Origin: Opitutaceae bacterium UBA4094
Lineage (GTDB): Bacteria; Verrucomicrobiota; Verrucomicrobiia; Opitutales; Opitutaceae
Direction: 5' to 3'
NCBI GenBank assembly: GCA_002382525.1
Contig: DFYA01000075.1
Location: 1 to 17,472, forward strand
Length of the DNA: 17,472 bases
Position 1 is the first letter of the stretch. The number at the start of each line of letters is the position of its first letter. Under the pieces are notes generated by a model, which worked only from the letters and a program-made list of their open reading frames with translations, did no database searches and was not told the origin of the DNA. The translations under genes and the position numbers were made by a program. Positions 1 through 7,111 of this stretch are shown in pieces.

Positions 1-81
1 CCGGAGCAGTTCGCGCAGGATGCCGCCGCGCGCGGGCATCGGGTGCAAGTGGTTCGCCCTGGCGAAAGTCTGTCGCTGTAG
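1..81 (+). CDS. C-terminal end of an unidentified protein (partial)
   Basis: Reading from base 1 gives 26 codons ending in TAG at 79-81. The tail reads roughly PEQFAQDAAARGHRVQ followed by VVRPGESLSL. The pattern of a small helix, then 'GH-V-VV-PGE-L-L', resembles the C-terminal end of metallo-beta-lactamase-fold nucleases and RNA-processing enzymes, but 26 residues are too few to assign a family. The gene start lies outside the window. It is on the same strand as the MetOD1-like gene that begins 138 bases later, with a small G/C hairpin between them, so co-transcription is possible but not shown. Confidence 0.5.
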   Translation, partial: PEQFAQDAAARGHRVQVVRPGESLSL

Positions 82-181
82 GCCGCTCTTTCGACAGGGG
101 GCCATATTCGGGGATTTCCCCATGGCTCTGCCTCTGGACAGGCGCGGGGAAGTGGCCAACTTTCCGTCACGCAGGTGGTCA

Positions 182-201
182 CCTCGGCGAGAAGACCGAG
201 G
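182..201 (+). promoter_or_regulatory. Small leader hairpin before the MetOD1-like gene
   Basis: CCTCGG (182-187) and CCGAGG (196-201) are perfectly complementary around an 8-base loop, and the structure ends 18 bases before the ATG at 220. It could lie in the mRNA leader and affect translation, but a 6-bp hairpin in GC-rich DNA may be chance. No A/T-rich tail makes it a terminator. Confidence 0.2.
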
Positions 202-219
202 CTGGCGAACGATTCCATC

Positions 220-768
220 ATGAAGACTGAACCCCGCCCCGCGCCTTCCCTTGCTCCCCAAAACCTCGACGTGCCGCTGGAGCGCGATGTCTTCACCCGG
301 ACGTTGATCCGCGAGCTTTCGGGCGTGCTGCAAGATGTCGTCGGGCTCGAAGAGGCGTCCGGCTTGGTGAGCATCGTCGGGCAAAACATGGGCCGTTCGC
401 TCGACGCGATGTATAAGGCGGCGTTCCAGGTGAGTGAACTCAACCGCGAGCAGGTCACGCGCGTGCTCATCGATTTGAAGCGCCGTATCCAGGGCGACTT
501 TTTTGTGATCGAGGAGACCGAGGACAAGATCGTGTTTGGCAACCGCGCGTGTCCGTTTGCCGAGAAGGTGATCGGGCGTCCCGCGATGTGTATGATGACG
601 TCGAATGTCTTTGGCGCCATCGCCGCCGACAACCTCGGCTACGCCAAAGTGGAGCTGCAAGAGACCATCGCGCGCGGCCATGCCGGGTGTCGCGTGGTGG
701 TTCATCTGAAGCCGACCGACGAGGCGACGCGGTCGGTCGGTCGCGAGTATTTTAAGCCAGCCATTTGA
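220..768 (+). CDS. MetOD1-like cysteine-containing regulatory protein
   Basis: This is a 182-residue soluble protein with no signal peptide or membrane segment. The N-terminal half (about 20-90) looks helical. The C-terminal half carries NRACPFAEKV, then a Cys in PAMCMMTSNVFGAIA, then a Cys in the segment ARGHAGCRVVV. The three cysteines are C111, C124 and C157. This arrangement matches my recollection of the methanogen output domain 1 family (MetOD1), small output or sensor modules often found with PAS histidine kinases; a ligand or metal at the cysteines is inference. The ATG at 220 was preferred over an in-frame GTG at 175, which would add 15 Arg-rich residues unlike the family. Neither has a Shine-Dalgarno. 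The stop is 2 bases before the kinase ATG, so the two are very likely translated together. A V4R-type small-molecule sensor is the main alternative. Confidence 0.72.
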   Translation: MKTEPRPAPSLAPQNLDVPLERDVFTRTLIRELSGVLQDVVGLEEASGLVSIVGQNMGRSLDAMYKAAFQVSELNREQVTRVLIDLKRRIQGDFFVIEETEDKIVFGNRACPFAEKVIGRPAMCMMTSNVFGAIAADNLGYAKVELQETIARGHAGCRVVVHLKPTDEATRSVGREYFKPAI

Positions 769-770
769 TC

Positions 771-2711
771 ATGACACGCGACGAGTTTCGCCGTTGGTCG
801 GTGCCGTTCACCGACGCCCTGATGTTGGTTTCCAGCGAGGGACGAGTCTTGGCGTGCAACGCTCCAGCCATGGCGTTGCTGGCGCGAAACGAGGCGGAAA
901 TCGTCGGGCGGTTGTTGTCGGAATTCGCGCCCGCCGAGTCCGAGGAAGGAGTGAGGGCGTCGTTGCGGCTCTGGGCGGGGACGGGGCAGATGGTGTATGG
1001 GCCGGCGGCGTTTGGCGTGCCCAACGGCGAGCCCCTGCGTTGCGAAGGCGCCGTGGTGCGATCGCCGGTGGAAGGCGGGACGGCGCATGTGTTGGTGCGT
1101 TTGAAGCGACACGAGGCGGCGACCGCGCGCTTCGTTGAACTCAACAAAAAGATCGATGATCTCTCGCGCGAAATTCACGCGAGGCGACGGTCCGAGGAAC
1201 TGGTGCGCCAGCAACGCGAATGGTTTCACGTGACGCTCTCCAGCATCGGCGACGCGGTCATCGCGACCGATGTGGAAGGACGCGTCGAATTCATGAACGC
1301 TCCCGCAGAATCGCTCACGGGGTGGTCGCTCGCGGAGTCCAAGGGGCGACCGATGACCGACGTGTTTAGCATCTTCCACGAACAGACTCGCAACGTGGCG
1401 GAGAATCCCGTGCAGCGGGTCTTGCGCGAGGGCTGCGTAGTGGGGCTCGCCAATCACACGGTGTTGGTTTCGCGCGACGGCACGGAGCGGCCGATCGAAG
1501 ACAGCGCCGCGCCGATCCGCGCGTCGTCGGGCGAGTTGATCGGCGTGGTTTTGGTGTTTCACGACGTCAGCGATCGCAAGAAGGCCGAGGCGGAACTGCG
1601 GGCCAGCGAGCGGCGTTTTCAGTTGTGGACGGAGCTCAACGTGATCGCGACCGGCGTGTCGGATTTGGAGGGATTGTTTTTAGAGGCCAACGACGCGTTG
1701 CTGCAGCTCCTCGGTTACACGCGGGCGGAGTTGGATGCGGGACAATTCAACTGGCACGACCTCACCGTGCCCGAGCATCTGGAACGCGACTACAAGGCGA
1801 TCGCCGAAGCGCGACAGCGAGGGGCGTGTCAGCCGTATGAGAAAGATTATCTGCATAAGGACGGGCACCGCGTGCCGGTCATCATCGGCTATGCGCTTTT
1901 TCCCGCGCCGGGGCGCAACTCGCTTCAGCAAACCGACGAACTCGCGATCTGTTTCATCGTGGACATCACCGAGCGCAAACGCGCCGAGGAGTTGCTCGAG
2001 CAACGGGTCGAAGAGCGCACGCTGAGTTTAAAGAAGGCGATGGCGGATCTGGAGGCGTTTTCCTACACGATCTCGCACGACTTGCGGGCTCCGTTGCGAT
2101 CGATGCACGCGTATGCCCAGATCTTGGTCGACGATCACGGCCCGTCGTTGTCGGAGGATGTGAAAGACTACCTCGGAAAGATCGTTCGTTCGGGTGTGCA
2201 TCTGGAACGGTTGATCCACGACGTGCTCACCTACACGCGGATATCCAAGACGGAGATCCCGATGGCAACGATCGAACTGGGAACGCTGTTGCACGACCTC
2301 ATCGAGCGTTACCCAAATTTCAGAGGAAAAAACGTGAGTATCGAGATTGCCGCCGGATTGCCGTCGGTGCGCGGCAACGACGCGCTGCTGAATCAGTGTT
2401 TTTCCAACCTCATCGGCAACGCCCTCAAGTTTGTGCCGCCGGGCCGCGATCCGCGCGTCAAGATTCACGCCGAAGTCCGCATGCGACGCGTGAAGGTGTG
2501 GGTGGAGGACAACGGTATCGGCATCGCGCCGGGCGACCGCGCCCGCATTTTCGGGATTTTCGAACGGTTGCCCTCCGCCTCCGCGTATGAGGGCACCGGA
2601 ATCGGGTTAAGTATCGTGCGACGCGCCGCCGAAAAAATGGACGGCGACGCGGGCGTCGAATCGGAGCCGGGGACGGGCAGTCGTTTTTGGATCGAACTCG
2701 ACCACGCGTGA
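771..2711 (+). CDS. Soluble triple-PAS sensor histidine kinase
   Basis: This 646-residue cytoplasmic kinase has no transmembrane segment. A divergent PAS domain (about 8-110) is followed by a short coiled coil, a second PAS (about 150-265, with VIATDVEGRVEFMNAPAES), a third PAS (about 285-405, ending VDITERKRAEE), a second coiled coil, a HisKA dimerisation domain and a HATPase_c domain. The phosphoacceptor is H436 in SYTISHDLRAPLR, the motif of phytochrome-type kinases. The N box has N546 and N550, the G1 box is DNGIGI (580-585) and the G2 box is GTGIGLS (608-614), so the kinase looks active. It carries no receiver domain, so it must pass phosphate to a separate regulator; the CheY-like gene converging on it 20 bases away is the nearest candidate. 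It starts 2 bases after the MetOD1-like gene, suggesting that protein modulates it. ATG 771 was chosen over an upstream TTG two codons earlier. Confidence 0.9.
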   Translation: MTRDEFRRWSVPFTDALMLVSSEGRVLACNAPAMALLARNEAEIVGRLLSEFAPAESEEGVRASLRLWAGTGQMVYGPAAFGVPNGEPLRCEGAVVRSPVEGGTAHVLVRLKRHEAATARFVELNKKIDDLSREIHARRRSEELVRQQREWFHVTLSSIGDAVIATDVEGRVEFMNAPAESLTGWSLAESKGRPMTDVFSIFHEQTRNVAENPVQRVLREGCVVGLANHTVLVSRDGTERPIEDSAAPIRASSGELIGVVLVFHDVSDRKKAEAELRASERRFQLWTELNVIATGVSDLEGLFLEANDALLQLLGYTRAELDAGQFNWHDLTVPEHLERDYKAIAEARQRGACQPYEKDYLHKDGHRVPVIIGYALFPAPGRNSLQQTDELAICFIVDITERKRAEELLEQRVEERTLSLKKAMADLEAFSYTISHDLRAPLRSMHAYAQILVDDHGPSLSEDVKDYLGKIVRSGVHLERLIHDVLTYTRISKTEIPMATIELGTLLHDLIERYPNFRGKNVSIEIAAGLPSVRGNDALLNQCFSNLIGNALKFVPPGRDPRVKIHAEVRMRRVKVWVEDNGIGIAPGDRARIFGIFERLPSASAYEGTGIGLSIVRRAAEKMDGDAGVESEPGTGSRFWIELDHA

Positions 2712-2731
2712 TCCTGTCGTGTTCGGTGTGA

Positions 2732-3109
2732 TTACTTCGCGGTGAGCGGGATCACGGCGCGGATGGCGTCCACGGCGGCGGCGTCGGTGAACGGTTTTTT
2801 TAAAAGATGGGTCACTCCAAGCTCGGCGATTTTGGGGAGGACTTTGTGGTCGGTGCTCGAGACGAGCATGACGACGGGGATGTCGCGCAGTTGGGCCTTG
2901 GATTTCAACATCGTGAGCATCTCGATGCCGTCCATCGTCGGCATGGCGGCGTCGATGAGCAGGAGGTCGGGTAAGCGGCGCTCCATGGCGAACAGGCCGT
3001 TGAAACCGTTGGTCGCTTCGTCGACCGTGCAGGCGAACGGCGCGAGGGCTTTTTTGAGGAGCAGCCGCACGGCTTTGGAGTCGTCGATGGCGAGGATGTG
3101 GTGAGGCAT
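2732..3109 (-). CDS. Single-domain (CheY-like) response regulator
   Basis: This is a 125-residue stand-alone receiver domain. It shows the acidic pair D9-D10 (LAIDDSKAVR), the phosphoacceptor D53 in LLLIDAAMPTMDG, the S84-S85 switch position in MLVSS and K105 in LLKKPF, so every residue needed for phosphorylation is present. There is no DNA-binding or enzymatic output, so it probably acts by protein-protein contact or as a phosphorelay intermediate. It ends 20 bases from the end of the triple-PAS kinase, on the opposite strand, and lies 68 bases downstream of the receiver-AAA+ gene on the same strand, with which it is probably co-transcribed. An upstream extension of this frame was rejected because the receiver fold begins directly at MPHHILAIDD. 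Confidence 0.9.
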   Translation of the reverse strand: MPHHILAIDDSKAVRLLLKKALAPFACTVDEATNGFNGLFAMERRLPDLLLIDAAMPTMDGIEMLTMLKSKAQLRDIPVVMLVSSTDHKVLPKIAELGVTHLLKKPFTDAAAVDAIRAVIPLTAK

Positions 3110-3135
3110 GGACCGGGCAGGTATGACCGCAGGGC

Positions 3136-3159
3136 AATCGCGAGCAAGCTCGCTCCCGC
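3136..3159. repeat. Solo REP-like palindromic element
   Basis: The core is GCGAGC (3140-3145), AA, GCTCGC (3148-3153), a perfect 6-bp inverted repeat. Nineteen bases (3136-3154, AATCGCGAGCAAGCTCGCT) are identical to 7150-7168, where the same unit forms one arm of a larger inverted repeat. It sits in the 68-base gap between the two response-regulator genes, the usual location for extragenic REP sequences. From memory it closely resembles REP units of Pseudomonas. No REP-associated transposase (RAYT) is in the window. Confidence 0.7.
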
Positions 3160-3177
3160 TGGAGGCCGCCCTCGGGC

Positions 3178-4365
3178 TCACTCGCCGCTGTGGACGTGGA
3201 AGAGGAGGTCGTGGAACAGCGGCTCGTTGCAGCCGGGCTCGGCGGCGGCGGCTTGTTCGAGGTGCGCGGGCAGGACAACCGGTGAAACCCCCGCGAGGCG
3301 GCGGGCGAGCTCGACGGTGCGGTGGAGCTGCATGTAGTCGCCTTTCCATGTGTAACGGTTGATCCAGCGGAGAGACTCGGGGTCGAACGCGTTGCGACCG
3401 GCGCCGGCGCGGCGAAGGATGGTGCAGGCGATGTCCGCCCAATCCATCCAACGATCCACGAAGTCGGGCAGGACGAGGGTCGCAGTCACTCCGCGCATAA
3501 GCAGGAGTTCGTTGAAGTGAAGATCGCAAAGCGATGTTTGCGCGCAGAGGACGAGGCGCAGGCGTTTGGCGAGGCTGGAGTGCCCGGCGACCCGGCCGCA
3601 GAGAAGATCCTCCAGCCAGGCTTGCCGGGAAGCATCGAGGCGGTCGGCTTCGAGCGCGACAAAGAGCACGGGATGCGTGGTGGTTTGTGCGGGTCTGAAT
3701 AACCGGTCGAGGTGCGCGGGCGTCAGTTCGTCGGCATGGCAAACGAAGGCGTGAGCGGGTGCGGCGGGGGCAAGGCTGAGCGCGAGTTCGAAGCGGCCGG
3801 AGCCGACGCGGCCTTCGAGAATCGCGACGGAGCGGAAGTCGCGCAGGCGGCGGAGATCGGTCTGAAGTTTTTTTGCGTAGCGAGACGGGCCGCTGGCGAG
3901 CGGGCAGAGCGCGGGGTCGCCGGCGGTGGCGTGAATGCTGCGGAACGGCGCCGTGCTTCCCTGTGGGGTGGAGAGCTGCGGGTGGTGCCGTGCGAGCAGC
4001 GCGGTGACTTTATCGCGGAGCACGTGAGGATCGACGGGCTTGGCGAGCAATTCGACCACACCGAGTTCGCGGTAGCGCGAGGTGTGTTCGGCGCTGAGCG
4101 TGTGAGCGCAGATGATGACGGGCAGATCGGGTAACTCGGCGCGGAGGTCGACCAACGCACCGATGTCGTCGAGGTTGGGCATCTCGTGGTCGAGGATGGC
4201 GAGGTCAAAGGCGTGGGCGCGCAACGCGTCCATCGCTTGGCGCCCGTCGCAAGCGTTGATCACGTCGTAACCGGCGCCTTCCAAGAGGATCACCAATACT
4301 CCACGGCCGGCGACCGAGTTGTCGGCGACAAGGACGCGAGCGGGGGTGGGCGGGGCGGGACGCAT
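3178..4365 (-). CDS. Receiver domain fused to a degenerate NtrC-type AAA+ domain
   Basis: The 395-residue protein has a receiver domain at 8-125, with phosphoacceptor D59 in LAILDHEMPNLDD and K109 in LLAKP. The rest aligns by motif order with the ATPase domain of sigma-54 activators, but with the catalytic parts lost. The Walker A position reads GRVGSGRFELA (185-195, no Lys), the Walker B position reads HPVLFVALEAD without the Asp-Glu pair, and no GAFTGA loop is present. The later landmarks survive: LPDFVDRWMDWADI (299-312) matches the usual LP-LRER-EDI segment, and TWKGDYMQLHRTVE (339-352) matches the W-GN-REL segment. There is no C-terminal Fis-type helix-turn-helix. It is therefore probably a phospho-dependent binding or scaffold protein, not a transcription activator. 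The start is the ATG at 4365; a TTG nine codons upstream is less likely. It is followed by the CheY-like gene. Confidence 0.75.
   Translation of the reverse strand: MRPAPPTPARVLVADNSVAGRGVLVILLEGAGYDVINACDGRQAMDALRAHAFDLAILDHEMPNLDDIGALVDLRAELPDLPVIICAHTLSAEHTSRYRELGVVELLAKPVDPHVLRDKVTALLARHHPQLSTPQGSTAPFRSIHATAGDPALCPLASGPSRYAKKLQTDLRRLRDFRSVAILEGRVGSGRFELALSLAPAAPAHAFVCHADELTPAHLDRLFRPAQTTTHPVLFVALEADRLDASRQAWLEDLLCGRVAGHSSLAKRLRLVLCAQTSLCDLHFNELLLMRGVTATLVLPDFVDRWMDWADIACTILRRAGAGRNAFDPESLRWINRYTWKGDYMQLHRTVELARRLAGVSPVVLPAHLEQAAAAEPGCNEPLFHDLLFHVHSGE
4342..4359 (+). other. Canonical G-quadruplex motif at the start of the receiver-AAA+ gene
   Basis: The plus strand has G5-T-G3-C-G4-C-G3, four G tracts joined by single-base loops, the most stable class of the G3+N1-7 pattern. 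It lies within the first eight codons of the minus-strand gene (Pro-rich start MRPAPPTPA), so the G tracts are on the template strand. The Pro codons partly explain it. Any effect on transcription is inference. Confidence 0.5.
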
Positions 4366-4577
4366 GACGGAGGAACGGCCCGTATTAAGCAAATGTCACA
4401 GGAACTTAACCAGCGCAGAAAAGGTGCGGCGATGGGTATTATTGCGACGAGCGTGACTCGGATGTGGCTGAACAGGCAGGGGATTGGCCCGATTTTACCT
4501 AAGCGCGATCATCCAAACAGACGCGTTGCGTGACGACCTCCGCCGGCGCTACGCGTCGGCACGACGGAATGGGCGCG

Positions 4578-4667
4578 TCACTTGAGGCGTTTCGATTTCT
4601 TCATCACGACGTAGAGCGCGATGACGATGATCAGGCCGAAGACGAAGAAGATGGTTTCGATGCCCAT
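4578..4667 (-). CDS. Small predicted single-span membrane peptide (29 aa)
   Basis: The peptide begins MGIETIFFVFGLIIVIALYV and ends in MKKSKRLK. One strongly hydrophobic helix (about residues 4-22) is followed by a basic tail, predicting the N-terminus outside and the tail in the cytoplasm. The ATG at 4667 was chosen because the frame upstream encodes polar sequence unlike the rest. No Shine-Dalgarno is visible, but that is true of nearly all genes here. It lies downstream of the aldo/keto reductase on the same strand with about 100 bases between. I do not recognise a family. The hydrophobic run amid Ala/Arg-rich shadow frames is the main argument that it is real. Confidence 0.45.
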   Translation of the reverse strand: MGIETIFFVFGLIIVIALYVVMKKSKRLK

Positions 4668-4769
4668 GGGTGCAGTGTAACGGCGAAGAAGCGAGGTGTC
4701 ATGCGGTTGGCGACCTGCCGTGAGGATGGGAGTTATTCCCCCTTGGTTCACGCTCGGGTCACGAGCCAA

Positions 4770-5609
4770 TCAGAAATCGAAGTGATCGGGATCGGGGCCG
4801 AAACGTTGGCGGCGGTCGAGTTGGTCGAGCACGGCGATGTCGGCGGGGCTGAGCTCGAAGTCGAACAGCGCGGCGTTTTCCGCGATGTGCTTGGGTGTGG
4901 AGGAACGCGGGATGGTGACGACCTGGTGTTGCAGGTCCCAGTGGAGCACGATCTGGGCGGGCGTTTTGCCGTGTTGTTTGGCAATCTCGACGATCTCGGG
5001 GACCTCGTTGATGTGGCCCTGCATGAGGGGCGACCACGCTTGGCGGGCGATGCCGCGTTTGCGGCACGCCGCAGCGAGGGCGGGTTGTAGCAAGTAGGGG
5101 TGGAACTCGATTTGATTGACCATCGGCAGCACGGACACGCCCGGCTGGATGAGGGCGTCGAGGTGGTGGGGCAGGTAGTTGCTCACGCCGATGGAGCGGG
5201 CCTTGCCCTCGTGGTAAAGTTGTTCGAGGGCCTTCCACGCTTCACGGTCCTTGCCGACGATGGGCCAGTGCAAAAGTAGCAGGTCAACCTGGCTGAGGCC
5301 GAGACGTTCGAGGGAGTCATGGCACGCCTCGATGACGCCCGAGCGACCTTTGCGAATGTCATCAGTCCAGATTTTCGTGGTCACAAACACCTCGCTGCGC
5401 GGCAGGCCGCTATCGCGGATGGCTTGGCCGACGCCGCGCTCGTTGTCGTAAATGGACGCGGTGTCGATGTGGCGATAACCGACCTTGAGCGCGGTGGCGA
5501 CGGCCTCCTTCACCTGCGCGCCGTCCTTGAGTTTCCATGTGCCGAAGCCGAGGAGGGGAATGTGGCGGCCGCTGTTCAGTTGGAGGGTATCGCGGATGGA
5601 GAGAGGCAT
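4770..5609 (-). CDS. Aldo/keto reductase (2,5-diketo-D-gluconate reductase-like)
   Basis: This is a 279-residue cytosolic NADPH-dependent oxidoreductase of the aldo/keto reductase superfamily, reducing an aldehyde or ketone to an alcohol. The catalytic tetrad is visible: D49 (YRHIDTASIYDNE), Y54, K79 (VFVTTKIW) and H114 (LLLLHWPI). The family signatures GFGTWKL near the N-terminus, GKARSIGVSNY in the middle and the cofactor-binding IPRSSTPKHIAEN near the end are all present, and the length is typical of the bacterial DkgA/YvgN-type group. The exact substrate cannot be told from sequence. The ATG at 5609 starts the protein at MPLSIRDTLQLNSG, the expected N-terminus; the open frame continues upstream but encodes Pro/Arg-rich shadow sequence. 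It is divergent from the MarC gene across 224 bases. Confidence 0.92.
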   Translation of the reverse strand: MPLSIRDTLQLNSGRHIPLLGFGTWKLKDGAQVKEAVATALKVGYRHIDTASIYDNERGVGQAIRDSGLPRSEVFVTTKIWTDDIRKGRSGVIEACHDSLERLGLSQVDLLLLHWPIVGKDREAWKALEQLYHEGKARSIGVSNYLPHHLDALIQPGVSVLPMVNQIEFHPYLLQPALAAACRKRGIARQAWSPLMQGHINEVPEIVEIAKQHGKTPAQIVLHWDLQHQVVTIPRSSTPKHIAENAALFDFELSPADIAVLDQLDRRQRFGPDPDHFDF

Positions 5610-5752
5610 GGGGTGCACGGACCGGAGGACGGCGGCGTGGTGCCGGAGCGGACAAAGAAAAACGCGAGTGCGCGGGTGGTTGTTTTGAGCCGGGGCGGGC
5701 ACGGGAAAACCCCGACGTGAGATACGGGCGGGCGCGCGCGGCGGAGAGCGGT

Positions 5753-5793
5753 GGGCGCGGGAGCGGGAGGGGCGCGGGTGCGTCGCGGGCGGG
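5753..5793 (+). promoter_or_regulatory. G-tract cluster (G-quadruplex motif) between divergent genes
   Basis: Seven runs of three or four G occur on the plus strand at 5753-5755, 5759-5761, 5765-5767, 5769-5772, 5776-5778, 5787-5789 and 5791-5793. The first five are separated by loops of 3, 3, 1 and 3 bases, meeting the canonical G3+N1-7 pattern. The cluster ends 40 bases before the MarC ATG at 5834, so it may be in the promoter or the 5' leader of MarC. No protein-coding explanation exists here, since neither gene extends into it. Confidence 0.5.
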
Positions 5794-5833
5794 TTGGCAG
5801 TTGGACGAATGCGCGCTAGAGTGCGCGCGTCGC

Positions 5834-6469
5834 ATGAGCCTCCTCGAATACAGTCTGCTGGCCTTCGGGTCGCTGTTTGCGATCGTGGATCCCATCGCGT
5901 TGGTGCCGGCGTTTGTAACGATGACGGCGCGGAATTCACGGGAGGCGCAGATCCGCATGGCGCGGGTGGCGAGCGCGGTGGCAGCGGGCGTGATGCTGTT
6001 GTTCGTCGTGACCGGTCATTGGATTTTCAAGCTCCTCGGCGTGACGATGCCGGCGTTTCAAATCGCGGGCAGCGTGCTGCTGTTTCTCATCGCGCTGGAC
6101 ATGCTCTACGCGAAACGCACGGCGGCGCGCGAAACGGACGAGGAAGTGGAGGCGGGCACCGTGAAGGATGACATCGCGATCACGCCGTTGGCGGTGCCGA
6201 TGCTCGCGGGACCGGGCGCGATCTCGGCGGTCTTGATTCTGCGGTCGCAGGCGGAGGATTGGACGCAGCACCTCGCGTTGGTGGGCAGCATCGGCGTGGT
6301 ATGTATCTTGAGCTACGTGATCTTCCGGTTCGCTGCGCTCGGCGTGCAGCGCGTGAATCCGCTGTTCGTGACGCTGACGGCGCGCTTGATGGGCTTGTTG
6401 CTCGCGGCGGTGGCGGTGCAGTTCGCGTTGAACGCGCTGCGCCAGATGGGCGTGCCGCTGACATTTTGA
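5834..6469 (+). CDS. MarC-family integral membrane protein
   Basis: This 211-residue inner-membrane protein has six predicted hydrophobic segments at about 7-29, 45-63, 74-93, 119-137, 148-170 and 185-203, with a charged loop around 94-115. The two family motifs are present: IVDPIALVPAF in helix 1 and VPMLAGPGAIS at the start of helix 4, the inverted-repeat halves of the MarC/YhgN group. The family was once linked to multiple antibiotic resistance, but that role is not supported; its transport substrate is unknown. The ATG at 5834 opens directly on the first helix (MSLLEYSLLAFGSLF), and everything upstream in frame is Gly/Arg-rich shadow sequence. It converges with the ThpR gene, with 3 bases between their stops. 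Confidence 0.9.
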   Translation: MSLLEYSLLAFGSLFAIVDPIALVPAFVTMTARNSREAQIRMARVASAVAAGVMLLFVVTGHWIFKLLGVTMPAFQIAGSVLLFLIALDMLYAKRTAARETDEEVEAGTVKDDIAITPLAVPMLAGPGAISAVLILRSQAEDWTQHLALVGSIGVVCILSYVIFRFAALGVQRVNPLFVTLTARLMGLLLAAVAVQFALNALRQMGVPLTF

Positions 6470-6472
6470 CGG

Positions 6473-7027
6473 TCAGTGCGTGAGGGCGAACGTGCGAACC
6501 ACCTCGTGTTCGGCGCAGTCGGGATGGAGTTCGCTGGCCATGAGGTGAAAGGTGTCCACGCGCCAAGCAGGGCCGGCAAAATCGCGGTGGCGTTTCAGCC
6601 ATTGGGCGACGGCGCCGTCGGAGGCGGCAGCCGTGCGTGCAAGTGTGACGTGGGGCACAAACGGACGCAGCTCGAAGGGCACGCCGGTCGTAAGGAGTTG
6701 ATCGTCCACCTGCTGGCGGAGTTGGTGAAGGTGGGGATGCCCGGCCACGCCGGACCACACGACGGCGGGATGTCCGCGCGGGGGAAAACGACCGACGCCT
6801 TCGACGGCGAGGAAGAACGGCTCGACGCGCACACGTTCCAGCGCCTCCTCGATGGCTTGTCGTGCCTCAGTGGATACATCACCGATGAAGCGCAAGGTGA
6901 GGTGCAGGTGCGGCGGGGAAGTCCAGCGGGCGCGGGCAATGTCGCCGACGAGCGTGGAAAGCGATTCGCCCACGGGCGCGGTCGGTTGGATGGCCACGAA
7001 AAGACGGAGTGGGCGCGATGTGTCCAT
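6473..7027 (-). CDS. thpR: RNA 2',3'-cyclic phosphodiesterase (ThpR/LigT, 2H family)
   Basis: This 184-residue cytosolic enzyme hydrolyses 2',3'-cyclic phosphate ends of RNA and was first described as a tRNA 2'-5' ligase. Both 2H-family HxTx motifs are present: H42-L-T44 in HLHLTLRFIGD and H126-V-T128 in VPHVTLARTA, about 84 residues apart as usual. The N-terminal strand RLFVAIQP is also typical. The ATG at 7027 places this strand at residues 8-15, the normal position; the open frame extends to about 7174, but that part runs through the REPIN-like repeat and is not protein-like. The upstream neighbour on the same strand is the PAS-GAF kinase, with the repeat between, so co-transcription is uncertain. 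Confidence 0.9.
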   Translation of the reverse strand: MDTSRPLRLFVAIQPTAPVGESLSTLVGDIARARWTSPPHLHLTLRFIGDVSTEARQAIEEALERVRVEPFFLAVEGVGRFPPRGHPAVVWSGVAGHPHLHQLRQQVDDQLLTTGVPFELRPFVPHVTLARTAAASDGAVAQWLKRHRDFAGPAWRVDTFHLMASELHPDCAEHEVVRTFALTH

Positions 7028-7111
7028 GGCGGGAAACGTGCGCGGGTTTTTCGGCAATGCGAGCGGGCGCGCGGGCATGCGGGTGGACGGAAGCGGCTGC
7101 GATGGGTTTGA

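Noticed and set aside
110..121. GGGGA-TT-TCCCC hairpin after the first partial gene as a terminator
   Set aside because: The loop of two bases is too tight and no T run follows.
702..1562. Minus-strand open frame opposite the end of the MetOD1-like gene and the first part of the triple-PAS kinase
   Set aside because: Arg/His-rich shadow translation overlapping two genes with clear domains.
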